From positions 110,523 to 174,522 of the forward strand of contig JALDNG010000392.1 in assembly GCA_024349245.1 (NCBI GenBank): 64,000 bases of DNA, read 5' to 3'. The translations under genes and the position numbers were made by a program. The notes below the pieces were generated by a model. The model searched no databases and was not told where the DNA came from. It saw only the letters and a list, made by a program, of their open reading frames with translations. Within the stretch, counting starts at the first letter, position 1; every line of letters starts with the position of its first letter. The stretch comes from Neodontobutis hainanensis (taxonomy: Eukaryota > Chordata > Actinopteri > Gobiiformes > Odontobutidae). Of this stretch, positions 31,541 to 42,519 are shown in pieces.

Positions 31541-32123
31541 GGGGGGTGCTAGATACATCCTGCTAGATACATTACTATAGTTTAAAACCCCAAACTCTTG
31601 CAATTAGGAATTCTATAATTTTGTACATATTATTATATATACATATTATATTTGTTTTCTGTTTATGGTCCCTACCAAACAAGTTCTGAACTGAGAGAGA
31701 ACAGTTCATGTCCACCACATACGTCCAATTCACACAAAGGTCATGTTGTATCACAACCGTTTTGAAACACACAATACATTGTTTACCTTAGTTTGTTCAT
31801 TTATCTGTCTATTTTTTAAAAGATTTTTATGTGTTGCTTATTAGTCCCATTTTATATACCATCACTTGTCGTTTGTTGGAGATCTAAAAACTGTGGTCAT
31901 TTTAGGCTAGTTTAATGCAAATGTAGTGTTCAATTCCAATTCAGTTTTATTTCTAGGACAGATACAGTATGTCCAGCTCAGTACAGGACATATATATATA
32001 TATAGTCAAAGTCCGATATACGATATGTATAAATCAATATAATATCAGAGGAACAATTTATCTGAGAGCTGGGATGAAGGGGGAGTACTCTGCTATTGGG
32101 ACAGAGTACACACAGTGGTAGAG
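31541..32123. other. Stretch without recognised features
   Basis: AT-rich, with a short (TA)n run near 32000. Nothing coding seen. Confidence 0.5.
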
Positions 32124-32815
32124 TGTGGTGTAATATTTTGAATTTGTTTTATTTCTTTGTACTTAGTTATTCATTTATGCATGTGTTTATTTTATGTGCA
32201 TTATGGTTTATACCTTGTTTTTTTAATTAATACATTTAGAAGTATAATAATAGAAAAGCGAAAACATAATGTCAGAGTGTATGGTTTTCAAACATGATTA
32301 GTTTAACACACAAACACACACAAACACACAGAGAAGATCTGGTTAAAAATAAGAACATTGGTGCCTGGAACAAGGGGTTACTGGGTTAGGGTTAGGGAAC
32401 TAGGACAAAGGTTAAAATGAATGATATCTTCACTACAAGGAGGGGGTCTTCCTTTCCCCTAAAAGTAATCATAAATTTGTGAACTGACATATGAAAATGT
32501 TATAAAACCCAAGTTCGATGTGCAGACCTTTAGTAGAGCTGGAGATAGTCTACTCGGGTCATTTGTTGTTGTTACAATAAAGACTTTATGGTATTTAACT
32601 TACATTTACATTTATTCATTTAGCAGACACTTTTATCCAAAGCGACTTACATTGTTCTACAGTAATTACCAGTGTTACAGTCACTGGAGGGGGAATCGAA
32701 CCCCCTACCTACCGGTTGAAGGACGACTGCTCTACCCACTGAGCTACTGCCACTTGTTGTGTGTTCATGAGTTATTGTGTGTTCTGAAGGCTGGGGGTTC
32801 ATTATCAGACATGAC
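32124..32815 (+). repeat. LTR-like repeat, plus copy, interrupted by a SINE
   Basis: From TGTGGTGTAATATTTT it matches in scattered blocks the minus-strand repeat that starts at 36114: 'tagttattcatttatgcatg', 'ttaatacatttagaa', 'taatgtcagag' and 'tactcgggtc'. It has a TATAAAA box at 32501 and an AATAAA at 32576, 75 bp apart, the U3-R layout of a retroviral LTR. A SINE (32604-32752) splits it; matching sequence ('gtgtgttcatga.ttatt') resumes after it. No gag or pol is attached. Confidence 0.6.
32604..32752 (-). mobile_element. tRNA-derived SINE with core deletion
   Basis: The minus strand carries the head 'ggcagtagctcagtgggtag', a B box (ggttcgattcc) and the 'gtaagtcgctttggataaaa' tail. The 'ccttgggcaagac' core is missing, a clean internal deletion of ~60 bp. 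ACTT-like flanks are too short to prove a duplication. Confidence 0.8.
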
Positions 32816-33019
32816 AAGAGACAGATGTGTTGTTTATGCTGTGTTCAGTTATTCACAAAAGTGAAAATTGACATACACTCCATGATTAAAGACAATACAG
32901 ATCTTGAATAACAGCTCTAGTGCTCTGTAGGCTTTGTAATATGTAATGCTCATTCCACAAATGGGCTGCATGAACTGCTGCTAAATTAACGCCCTAATGT
33001 AGGCATTTGTCTGTTTTAG

Positions 33020-33090
33020 GGAACATCACTGTCTGGACTCAACTCTTCCTCTTGACTCTGCTGCTGATTCTGATGAGAAACTGGCTTTAA
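33020..33090 (+). CDS. Possible last exon encoding a membrane anchor
   Basis: A pyrimidine-rich acceptor (tgtctgttttag) ends at 33019. In phase with two leading bases, the following 23 codons read NITVWTQLFLLTLLL and then ILMRNWL, ending in TAA at 33088. That is a short extracellular stub, one hydrophobic membrane span and an RNW tail, like the final exon of a small type I receptor. I see no upstream exons nearby, so this could be chance or an orphaned exon. Confidence 0.25.
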
Positions 33091-33615
33091 GATGGGCCAA
33101 CAACACTCAACCTAGTGTAGTGTACTGCTGTGAGAGACTCATGCTTGTGTGAAGTTTATTTTGTCAGGTTTCAATTTTTATGTTAACAATTTTCTGTCCT
33201 CACCTGTGACATCAGTCTGCTACTGTCCCGAAAATAAGATTGCTTTAAACTACTTAAGTTTCTTCTAAATATGAAAAATGTTAATATGTTTTAAGGGAAT
33301 TTTGCACAAAAGTAAAGGTGCTTATCAAATAAGGGATAGTTGATTGGAGTGTGTAACTAGCAAGACAAGATATCCATATGTATAATGTCAAAGTGCAGTA
33401 TTTAGGCTAGAGTGTTTGTGTGCCCATAAATGCAAAACATGTGTTTTAAGTGTAAAGTTGGTTTATTTCCACCAAATGTGACATACAGTATGTGTCACAT
33501 AAAGGGCCTGACACTAGAGATATGTTCAAACCAAAGAGTTCAAAGTTCCCTGTAATTAATCATAACGAAAACATTTTGAAGACTTTTCTTCAAATTAGAT
33601 TCATTAATTTTTTTT
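33091..33615. other. Stretch without recognised features
   Basis: Unique-looking AT-rich DNA; no coding or repeat signature. Confidence 0.4.
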
Positions 33616-33925
33616 TCTTCATTTTCTACCACTTTGTCCCGTTAGGGGTCGCGGGTGACTGGAGCCTATCCCAGCAGCTTTGGGCCTGAGGCGGGGTACA
33701 CCCTGGACAGTGGCCAGTTAGTCGCAGGGCTGACATATAGAGACAGACAGTGACAGACAACCATTCTCTCTCACATTCATTCACTAGGGACACTTTAGAG
33801 TTGCCGATTAACCTGTACATGTATGTCTTTGGACGGTGGGAGGAAGCCGGAGTACCCGGAGAGAACCCATGGTAACACGCAGAGGACATGCAGACTCCTC
33901 ACAGAAAGACCAGAGACGGCCAAGA
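33616..33925 (-). mobile_element. Non-autonomous retroposon with an RTE-like 3' end
   Basis: Plus-strand text starts 'ttctaccactttgtcccgtt' and 'aggggtcgcgggtgactgg', then 'gcggggtacaccctggaca' and 'gtctttggacggtgggagga'. The 'ttctaccgcttgtcc' word is the reverse-complemented 3' end shared with Rex3/RTE elements (compare 48020), so this is probably a short retroposon mobilised by an RTE. No ORF. Confidence 0.6.
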
Positions 33926-33984
33926 ATACTTTTTTTTAATCTTCTCTTAAACACCAAACACACCTCTACAGTCACACACATTCA

Positions 33985-34132
33985 TTCACCAGTGCTACGG
34001 ACACTGGAGGCAAGGTGGGTTAAGTGTCTTGCCCAAGGACACAACGTCAGTTTGAACAGGGCAAAGCAGGATTCGAACCTCCAAACTTCCGGTTATAGGA
34101 CGACTGCTCTACCACTGAGCCACGCCGTCCCA
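33985..34132 (-). mobile_element. tRNA-derived SINE, tail truncated
   Basis: The minus strand gives an A-box region 'gtggctcagtggtagagcag', B box GGTTCGAATCC (34079-34069) and core 'gtccttgggcaagacactta', ending soon after 'cactggtg'. The usual tail is missing. Confidence 0.8.
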
Positions 34133-34414
34133 CACAATTAGATTCAATTTAAATCAAAAAAATTATGTTCCCATCCACTGAGAAAAAAATTAGACCTTTC
34201 CTAGACGCAAATGCAATGTTGTGTTCCCCTCCACTCCCTCTGTCTAAAAGTTTGTATGTCTAAGCTTAACTCTTTTACCGATACACATAAAATACTGGTC
34301 GTAGTGATGAAATACTTAAAACCTTTTAAACAGACTTGCAGTAAATTCACTTTTGCTGGGTTACTGGATGCTGCTAAATCCTTTAGCCAGTGTGAGACGG
34401 GGCAGAACCACTCA

Positions 34415-35141
34415 TTAGGTCCAAGTCAGGGGGAAGTTTATCGGGCTGGAGTGAGGAGGAGGTGGGGGCAGAGGCAGGCTTTTGGTGTCCCCCATGAAGC
34501 TTAATTTATGAACAGACTGTTTGTACTTAGCTAAAGCTGTTGCAAAGCTGTCTCTCCTGAGAGAGCGAGGAGGGCGGAAGATGGGCCTTGGCCTGTTTGG
34601 CCAGGAGCTCCAATGGTGAGTCAGGAGGTGGCTCTTGGTCTGCAGCAGTCCTGCTTTTGGTGTTGGAACAGGTTTTTTCACTCTGAAACACAGAACTCTG
34701 TGTGAGCCAAATGGAAATCTGTTAAAATGATTCCTGAATGCCTCTAAGATCAATTTGTATGAAAATCTAGTTTTTCTACGGGGTTGGAGTAGCACACCTG
34801 GATAATGTGATTCATAGTGGGACAGATTACTGAATATTAATGTAAATGGAGACATAATTTTTTACTCTCCTTTAACAAAATCCTACAAAACAGATATCAC
34901 CTCATCGTAAAAGTCTTTCACCTCCATGAGCTGCAGCTGAGAACAGTGCTGTGTACCTGGATGGAATCCATCCTTTGGGCCAGAGGAGTTTCTCTTTATT
35001 GTCCAACATGGTCTTCAAATACTCCTCCAGGTTCTGGCTCTCCTTCTTTTCCCCACTATGCTGCTCCATTTTATCTCTCAGCATGTTGCACAAACACACT
35101 TTGTGTTGTGTCCAAAACTGACCTCTCAGCCTTTGGCACAA
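34415..35141 (-). other. Unrecognised reading frames, possible exons
   Basis: Minus-strand frame 35141-34902 contains LRDKMEQHSGEKKESQNLEE and YLKTMLDNKEKLLWPKGWIP, acidic-basic and helical. A second stretch after an acceptor-like 'ctgtgtttcag' (about 34683) can read KSRTAADQEPPPDSPLELLA in one frame, while the longest open frame (34855-34415) is proline-rich. I do not recognise either. They lie just downstream of the minus-strand LTR-like repeat, so they could be host exons or internal element sequence. No start, splice chain or family match is visible. Confidence 0.25.
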
Positions 35142-35159
35142 TTTGTGTGGAATAAGTCA

Positions 35160-36114
35160 TGAACGCACAGCCATTTCAATGCCATAGAGTCTTTATTGCT
35201 CACAACCGACACAATAACGACCCGAGTAGGCTATTCCCCAAGAGCTACTGATTTTTGTACAGAAAATGTAAGCCTTTTATACAGTTTTGATCTGACAGTT
35301 TAGCAATAACTCTTTCTGTGATCTTTGATCAGCCTTTGAAAATTTTTATTAAACTCTGAGATATCATTCTGTAACAACTTGGGACTCTCGCACCTGCTAG
35401 GCCCCTCTCATCTCTGGCCTTGAGCATCAGGCTCCCATGTCTCTTATCTTGGCCTTCAATGTGCGTGTGCTTTAAACTTATCATGTTTTAAACCATACTC
35501 TTGTTACTCCGAGAGCCAGTTTCTCCCGGCTCTTTTGGTACGAGTGTTGGAACTAATATTTGTTCAATAAAACTATAAAACCAATGTAAAGTTTGTCCAT
35601 TTAATTCCACTCAGAAAAAGGTACAAGCCAGCGCTGGGTCACAACACGTAGTTAACATGAGGTCAGCCCACGTGTTGTGTTTCTGGTCAACACAATGCTC
35701 AAAAGGTCCTAACCTTTGGCCACACATCTCACATGAGGGGACACTTTCTGCTTTGAATCAGTAGTTTTCCACTATGTGTCCCAGCCAGGGGTGACCAACT
35801 GGTTCTAACTGGTTTAAACAGATGAGGTATGTAGTGTCCTAATCTAGGATGCAGTGTATCATGCAGAGAGTGCAAATAACCTACAAAACAGTTATAAAAA
35901 GTGTTTCTTATTTCAAAATCCTAACACTCTTCTGACATTAAGTTTTCTTTCTTTACTTTAATATGTTTCTAAATGTATTAATATAACATCCCTTACTTGA
36001 TTATAAACCATGCATAAGTATTAACCTTAAACACATAACATAAACTCATCATGCATAAATGAATAACTAACTAAGCACACAGAAATAAGCATATAACATG
36101 GAAAATATACCACA
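35160..36114 (-). repeat. LTR-like repeat, minus copy
   Basis: Starting TGTGGTATATTTTCC at 36114 and reading the minus strand, it shares the block order of the plus copy at 32124. It keeps an extra ~500 bp in the middle. A TATAAAAG box (35283-35276) and an AATAAA (35197-35192) give the same ~80 bp spacing, and 'tactcgggtc' lies between them. It behaves like a U3-R-U5 unit; the 3' boundary is not certain. The two copies face each other 2.4 kb apart. Confidence 0.6.
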
Positions 36115-38639
36115 ACTGCACAAAAAAAATCAAAAAGATGAGTGAAGAGGGCCAAGGCCTTTATGCATTTTAGTGTACATTTATTTAACAAAAGTCAGGA
36201 TTAATTTTGAAATTACATTGTAAATGTTGGAGGATATTTGTCTCCTATTCCATTCCCCTGCCAAGGTTGTACACTTCACTTTTATCCAATCTGATAGATC
36301 TGTCCCCAGTCTGGTCTAACCAATCAAAGACATTCATGCACAGATAACCCCAAGTCTCACCCCAAGGCTAGAACTCTGGCGTTGCTCTTGCATGCATTCA
36401 TAGTAATGTAGTGCAAGCCTTTATAAATGTTTGTATGACCTCCTCAGCCATTTACTTGGTTAATACTAGTGATGCATGACATGAGTTTGGGGCAGGTTGG
36501 GTGTGTTAATGAGAAAACAAATGTCAGGTCAGGTCAAAAAGCACCCACAAGTTGTGATCCATTTTATTGAATTATTAATATATATAACAGGAAAAGTCTT
36601 GAGTTAAATTATGCTTTCTAGCCCTTTACAGTGTATCTAAAAGACCACCGCAACTTTTCAAATGTTTATGTTTTATAACTATTGCGAAATTACATTTATG
36701 TAAAAGGTTTATAATAAGTAACACTCTCAAAATTGCCCATTGCACATTAATATCTTGCAATACAGTACCCCATAGTGTAACATCTCTAAAATATGTTGGG
36801 TAATCTTTTTCCTTAGTTTTGGACTTTTTTCATATATATATATATATATATACTGTATATATAGACACTGTCATCAGTGATGCTCAGGTTTAAGGGGACC
36901 TCTCACTTTAATTAATGAATAGTGAGCAGCTATAGTCGTTATCCTCTCTGTTCTTTGTTGGGACAGAATGAGAAGTTACGAGTGAATTCACATTCTCATA
37001 TTTTTTTAGATTATCACAGGTAGTCTACAGCTGGTAGAAACTGGGTCACCAACTAATGACAGACCAATTACATTGTCCAATCTTGAGGCAAGACAGTAGC
37101 AGATGCAAAGTGCACCAGTGTTCACTGCTCTGCCCTCAGTAACAGCTCACGATCTACAAGCATAACTATTGTCTTCTGCTTGGCTTCCATTGCAATTGAG
37201 GTGTACTGTGAATATACCTGTGCAAACAAACAAACTGATTAGGCCAAAAGTCATGCCAAAACAAACAAATGAACCATAAAGATGTAGGCTAAAGCTAAAA
37301 TCCTAACCTTTGTACATTACCTTATAAAATGAACATGTATTTTCCATAATAATAAAAAAAAAAGATGGCACAAGCAAGAATTTCAGGAATTAAACATTAG
37401 TACTATTCATGTTACATAAATTAGGATTTTGAGTTCAGATTATTCATAACCGTTAGTAACTTTTAACTGTTCCAGAGATCTACTCCCTTAACAGAGATTC
37501 AGGATTTCATAGTGTAGGGAGCAAACGTCTCCCATGGAACCTCCTTAAATGGTCTTGCGTAAGGGCGCAGCCATACGGCGAAATACGGCGAAATACAGCA
37601 ATATACCACCGTCCACCAGAGGGCAGGCTCCAAAAGCAGAAATATAAGGAGAAACTTTACGGGTGTTTACAGCCTGGTACAAAAGATGGCTCCGGTCTCT
37701 AGTGCTAAGTTTTTACTACGTGATTACGTTTTATTACGTCCGTTTACGCTATCTAAAAACTATTGTTTTACTATAGAGTAAAAGCCGAAAATCCTAGATG
37801 TAACGGCCATTTTATTGACGAATCTAACAACAATATCAGTAAATAGGGGACCAATGGGCGGATTATATCCACTATATAAACAATCAATAGTAGGGACGCA
37901 GATGGAATTTAGTAGTCTGTTTCTGATGCGTGCTTTACGTTGAATAAATCCAGTTAAATGTCCATAATAAAGTCGCATATACCAATCCATTTATTGTCCA
38001 TGTAGCAGATCAGTCTTCAATTTCACACTTTTATCACTTCCGGACACCTCAACCAAGCAGGAGTCTGGACTAACACCATAACCTTCCCCAATGGAGATCG
38101 AACGTGCCCTTTTTAAATATTCACAAATGTTTCTTTTTTGGATAAGACCAAACGAGTCTTCAGGACTTATAATTAACAATTCTGTTTGTTTTCACAATAA
38201 GACAGAGCCTGGTTGTGCCAAACACCCAGGTCAAATGGCCAGCACAGACCACTAGGCGCCATGCCAAATAACCGTAAATTCTTGGAGATAAAGGTGTTTA
38301 TCCAGCTTTACCGAGAACACTTTATTCCTATCCTGAGTGACACAGGAATGCTTTGATCAAAGACTTCAAGAATGATCAAAGACCACCATCTAGTGGTCAA
38401 ATGGACAAATGACTCTAACTTCGCTAAAAGACATTTGCGTGTTAATTTGAATAAAAAAAAGATATTCTGTGACTGTACTAACAATTATACTGTTCGTTTT
38501 CAGGACGCCGTGTTTTACAAGGCAAATAACTCCTTAACCATGTACATTACATTCTATTTTTAATAAAGTGTAATGAATAAATGTTTTCATAATAGTCTGA
38601 CAAATGCATTTTCTCTGTATAATCCTACAAGTACAAATG
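36115..38639. other. Long stretch without recognised genes
   Basis: Includes a (TA)n microsatellite at 36832-36862 and a non-coding part with repeated 'aaatacggcgaaatac' near 37577. Frames of 60-76 codons at 37760-38563 have no recognisable domain. I see nothing else that can be supported. Confidence 0.5.
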
Positions 38640-38687
38640 TTTTATGTTTTTATGAAAACTAAGTGTTATAGAAATTGTAAGCTTATA

Positions 38688-38736
<49 letters not shown>

Positions 38737-39057
38737 AAATTTTATTTTTATATTATTATTAGTACTGTTCAATCTGTTAATGTTATTCTGTTCATGTCAT
38801 GACATATTATCACCCACCTGGCCTCTACGTTATGGGAAATGTGGAGGCGGTAACCGTCATCTCCTCCTAAACTGTGTGCCTTGCTGGATATAAAAACTCA
38901 TGTATTATTTACCTCTTTAAGCAAAACCTTCCGTGTACATTGTTACTGTGTGTCTGTTTTGCTTCTCTTTGCAAGGATTAAACCTTTCAATTATTTTCAA
39001 ATCATATACTGTCTCCATCGTCTGCTCATTTAATCTGTAAAGTAAATTTTTATAACA
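38640..39057 (+). repeat. Probable 5' LTR of a second ERV
   Basis: The right end is set by CA at 39056-39057, two bases before a primer-binding site. A TATAAAAA box lies at 38889-38896. A (TTA)n microsatellite occupies 38689-38735. The left end is uncertain. No matching 3' LTR is found in the window. Confidence 0.6.
38689..38735. repeat. (TTA)n microsatellite
   Basis: About 15 uninterrupted TTA units. Confidence 0.95.
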
Positions 39058-39059
39058 TT

Positions 39060-39077
39060 TGGGGGCTCGTTCGGGAT
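39060..39077 (+). promoter_or_regulatory. Retroviral primer-binding site, tRNA-Pro type
   Basis: TGGGGGCTCGTTCGGGAT differs at one base from the tRNA-Pro primer site known from murine gammaretroviruses. It is spaced two bases (TT) from the LTR end exactly as in those viruses. It marks the start of minus-strand synthesis in a once-active ERV. Confidence 0.85.
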
Positions 39078-39181
39078 ATCAATATCTGCTGTTTCTCGTA
39101 CGGAAAGTAAAACTGACGTGCACGGAAGAAATGCACAAACAAGCATTTCTTTGTAAGTCCTAAACTGTGTTTTTAAACAGT

Positions 39182-39265
39182 ATGGGCCAGAACTCCGCTA
39201 TCTGTGTGCGAGGCGCGCACACAGAACTCCACTATCTGTGTGCGAGGCGCGGTGACAATATCTGA
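39182..39265 (+). pseudogene. Leader or gag start with a 34 bp tandem duplication
   Basis: ATG 39182 reads MGQNSAICVRGAHTELH and stops after 27 codons. The MGQ start recalls the myristoylated gag of gammaretroviruses, but a leader ORF is equally possible. The unit beginning cagaactcc at 39188 is repeated at 39222 (30 of the first 30 positions match except one). That 34 bp step breaks the frame. Confidence 0.4.
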
Positions 39266-39439
39266 ACTAAAAAAGAGAAAAGAGCAGAGAGACGATGAGA
39301 GGACAGAACTGAGACATCTGGCTGCGGAAAGACTGGACTGGTAAAGTAAGGTAAAACAGTTGTTAAATTTTTTTGTGTGATTGTGAGGACTTTTCAGCAC
39401 AGAGCACAAGAGGTGCCCACAACCTCAGAAGGTAAACGG

Positions 39440-40110
39440 AAAGAAGAACAACACATTCGTAAATCTCTGTGAGACTGTGGATACCCCAAATGGACCTTCA
39501 ACAAAACCAAGAGGACACAGGTTTATCTGAAAAAGGATTTTCGACAAACACAACATTCCAGTCCACTTTAAACCAGGTAACACGCTGCATCAAAAACTGG
39601 TCCATCCTAAAGACAAGATCCCCACAAACACAGTAATGTAGTTTATGCAGTTCAGTGAAGAGTGCAGTGACAGGTATGTTGGTGAAACTAAACAACAGCT
39701 TCACAAGAGGATGTATCAGCACAGAAGAGCCAATCCTGGAGGACCTGGGTCTGCAGTCCGCCTCCACCTCAAAGACAAAGGACATTCCTTTGAGGACAGC
39801 AATGTCCGAATTTTGGCCAGAGAGGCCATATGGTTTGAGAGAGGGATGAAGGAAGCCATTTTTGTGAAAATGGAAAACCTTCGTTGAACAGAGGAGGTGG
39901 CCTCAGATTCATGTTGCCTAGTATTTACAACAGTTCAGGGGAAACTCCTCCCTTTAGAGATATAAGCTCAGCTCTCCTACCAGTTGAACTCAGAATTGAC
40001 AAAGTCTATTGGAATAGAGATGAAACATCTTCACCTTGAAAACGAAGTCCAGATGCTTTTACTCAAACCTTTTTTTTAAGATGCCCTGGATGACTGAGAA
40101 CCTCCACAGA
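39440..40110 (+). mobile_element. Penelope-like element, 3' part, inserted in the ERV
   Basis: Begins with the end of the RT region (CGYPKWTFNKTKR, about 39478), then the linker and a GIY-YIG-like domain (39645-39887). A 3' UTR with 'agatataagctcagctctcc' and 'gagatgaaacatcttcacct' ends in a T-run near 40075 and 'tggatgactgagaacctcc'. ERV sequence lies on both sides (leader before, zinc knuckle after). RT proper is absent. Confidence 0.8.
39645..39887 (+). pseudogene. GIY-YIG-like endonuclease domain of Penelope
   Basis: The 80-codon frame has the QCS-x-ECSD and YVGETKQQLHKRM motif (the 'YIG' strand with the following Arg region). HRRANPGG, HLKDKGHSFEDSNVRIL and REAIWFERGMKEAIFV follow, the order and spacing of Penelope endonucleases. 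The 'GIY'-equivalent strand (VYAVQ) lies just upstream, with a codon change at the ATG (MQFSEEC). The first stop follows ENLR; the fuller C-terminus continues out of frame. This domain makes the nick for target-primed insertion. Confidence 0.8.
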
Positions 40111-40700
40111 CATAAACACAGGAGAGTTTAAAACAATGTTTTATAACATGCTGAGAACATTGCAAAATCTAACAGTAAAAAGAAGAAATGAGTGAGTGAA
40201 ACATTGGTAGTTGTGAATACCACTGACTCTGATTTATTTTTTCGAGGGAATACTGATGGTGGACGAGACCAGTGGAGGGAGGAGAGGACCGAGACAGGCA
40301 TGACGGGCATGGAGTGGGGTGGACAATGATGTGTGCTTTATCTGCAGTCAGAAAGGTCATTGGGCTAAGAACTGCAGAAACAGAGGAAGAGGAAATAAAT
40401 AAGGATCAGGACGAGGAGGGAGAGGCCGTGCCCCCTGGAGCCTAGGCATCAGGGACACTATTCCTGACTAACAGTTGGTAGTGAAGGTCAGATGCATACA
40501 CATGGACATACAACTCCAGATACACCACATGACACACACAGACAGAAACAAAATGAAGATAAAACGGTGTGTGTGAGAATTTTAATGTGGTATGAATGGG
40601 CCATTGTTGGACAATGTGTCTAATAATGTAAATCAGAACAAAGTATTAATGGTTTTGCGTGTAGGAAAAAGTTTGAAGATTGAGTTGAAAGCGGAGACTT
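40111..40700 (+). pseudogene. ERV gag zinc knuckle and pol start
   Basis: CFICSQKGHWAKNC at 40334-40375 is a C-x2-C-x4-H-x4-C knuckle, followed by an RG-rich tail (NRGRGN, GRGGRGR). Further on, only short frames are left and no DTG protease motif is visible. Together with the LTR and primer site at 39.06 kb this is a plus-strand ERV distinct in position and orientation from the one at 2.2-10.9 kb. A GAGTTGAAA/TTTCAACTC hairpin lies at about 40682-40707, right before a LINE. Confidence 0.7.
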
Positions 40701-40714
40701 TCAACTCAACTAAC

Positions 40715-42230
40715 TTCAACTAAATGAATACTGATTGGTTAACCTACAAAAGTCTAAGAAATAAAGTGGTGTTAGAACTACGTAAAGCAAAAGTTTCATA
40801 TTATACTCAATTTATAGGTAATGCTAAAGGAAATACTAATTCCATTTGGAGACATTTAAACAATCTGACTAATAAACCAAATAAACAGGGGATCAAAGAA
40901 CTTAACATAAATGGAAAGAATATAAATAATAAAGCTGTTATGGCTAATGAATTAAATTCTGATTTTGTGCATTCAGTAGAAGAACTAATAAAATATTTTG
41001 AGTGTAAAGACTTCAATTATACAACTGGAGTAACTTCTGTAGACTCATTTCATATTACAGAGGTTCCGGAGACAAACATCTTAGAAATTATTAATAAATT
41101 GTCTAATTCCAAAACAAATGATTTATAGATGATGAATAGTTGTTTTTAAAAAAAATATGTAACAGTGTTAGTTAAACCTCTTACATATCTTGTCAATCTT
41201 TCTATAAGAACCTGTACATTTCCTTTAGGATGGAAAAAAGCAGTAATTGTGCCAGTATTTAAATCAGGTAGTCAGGACTCTATGTGTAACTATCGTCCTA
41301 TATCTATTTTACCTATTTTATCTAAAGTTATTGAGAAAGTTGTAGCAGCACAAATGGTTGACCACTTAGAAGCCAATCACTTCCTACACCCACAGCAGTT
41401 TGGTTTTAGATCAGGTTATTCCACTGAAATTGCAAACTGCTGTCTTATTGAAAATGTAAAGAAATCACTTGATAGGGGTGATGTGGTGGGAGCTGTTTTC
41501 CTTGACCTTAAAAAGGCTTTTGATACAATCAACCATAGTTTACTTTTAACTAAAATGTGAGCTTTTAATTTTTCTACTAAGTCAGTACATTGGTTTGCGT
41601 CTTATCTTGAGGCTAGAGTACAGTGTGTCCGCTATCATCACTGTTACATTCTGGAGAAATATAAAATATTAAGCTTTGAAAGCTTTAGTAATTTATGTTT
41701 CCTAAAATTAATTTTCAAGCGTATTAATAAGTTAGCACCTGAGCCTCTTAGTAAATTTATTAAAATACAGAACCACCAAAGAGTTACTAGAACTAGTACA
41801 AATCATAACTGTACAATACCATACTGTAGGACAAGCTTTGCACAGACTGCCTTCTCTGTTAAGAGCTGTAGGTTATGGAATGCATTACCATCTGATATTA
41901 AGGCCATATCTGACTTCAAGAAGTTCACTTCCAGGATTAAGCTGTGGCTAAAGACAAATCAAAAGTGTGTACATTTTTAATTGGCGTTATAATTGTGTAT
42001 GATTATGTAGGTATGTATGTGTGTATGTGTATATTTATATATACATAGTTTTGTAGTATTTCTTGTCTTTATGTATGTATTTGTTTTATAATGTTCTTAG
42101 AAATGCCCAACCAGGGACAGGAGTTGAAAATTAGCACTAGCTATAATCTCTATGCTGCACATCAGTTACAGGCTTTGTATTGTAACTATGTTTGCTAGTA
42201 TGGTCCTAGTATGGATTGAATAATTTTGGC
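40715..42230 (+). mobile_element. LINE (Jockey superfamily) with internal deletion
   Basis: First frame (40724-41128): linker LRNKVVLELRKAKVSYYTQF and SIWRHLNNLTNKPNKQGI. Second frame (41165-41560): the first RT blocks with PVFKSGSQDSMCNYRPISIL, HPQQFGFRSGYSTE and VFLDLKKAFDTINHSLL. The frame then passes to the ORF2 C-terminus (RINKLAPEPLSKFIKI, CRLWNALPSDIKAISDFKKF), so the catalytic ADD block is deleted. The 3' UTR has 'gcccaaccagggacaggagt' and 'tgaaaattagc', a familiar fish LINE ending. Confidence 0.8.
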
Positions 42231-42374
42231 TGAACTTTAGAGGTGTTCATTGTGAACACTATGGTGTCAGATAGCTATCCTAATTATGAGAGGGCAATAC
42301 CGTCAATACCATCTCTCACAGTGGAAGACACTAAAATTTGCTCAATTATCTTCACCAGAGATAACATGAGCCAT

Positions 42375-42515
42375 GACAACAGTGGCTCAGTGGTAGAGTG
42401 GTCGTCCTTCAACTGGAAGGTAGATGGTTCGATTCTCACTCTCCCCACAGTTCATGCTGTCGTTGTGTCCTTGGGCAAGACACTTAACCCACCTTGTTTC
42501 CAGTGCCTGTAACAC
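42375..42515 (+). mobile_element. tRNA-derived SINE, tail truncated
   Basis: A-box region 'agtggctcagtggtagagtg', B box GGTTCGATTCT, core 'tgtgtccttgggcaagacac'. It ends at 'cctgtaacactg', directly before an L2 fragment. Confidence 0.8.
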
Positions 42516-42519
42516 TGTA

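Noticed and set aside
40682..40707. 9 bp hairpin as a terminator or att-like site
   Set aside because: Too short and isolated at a LINE/ERV junction; chance or junction microhomology is sufficient.
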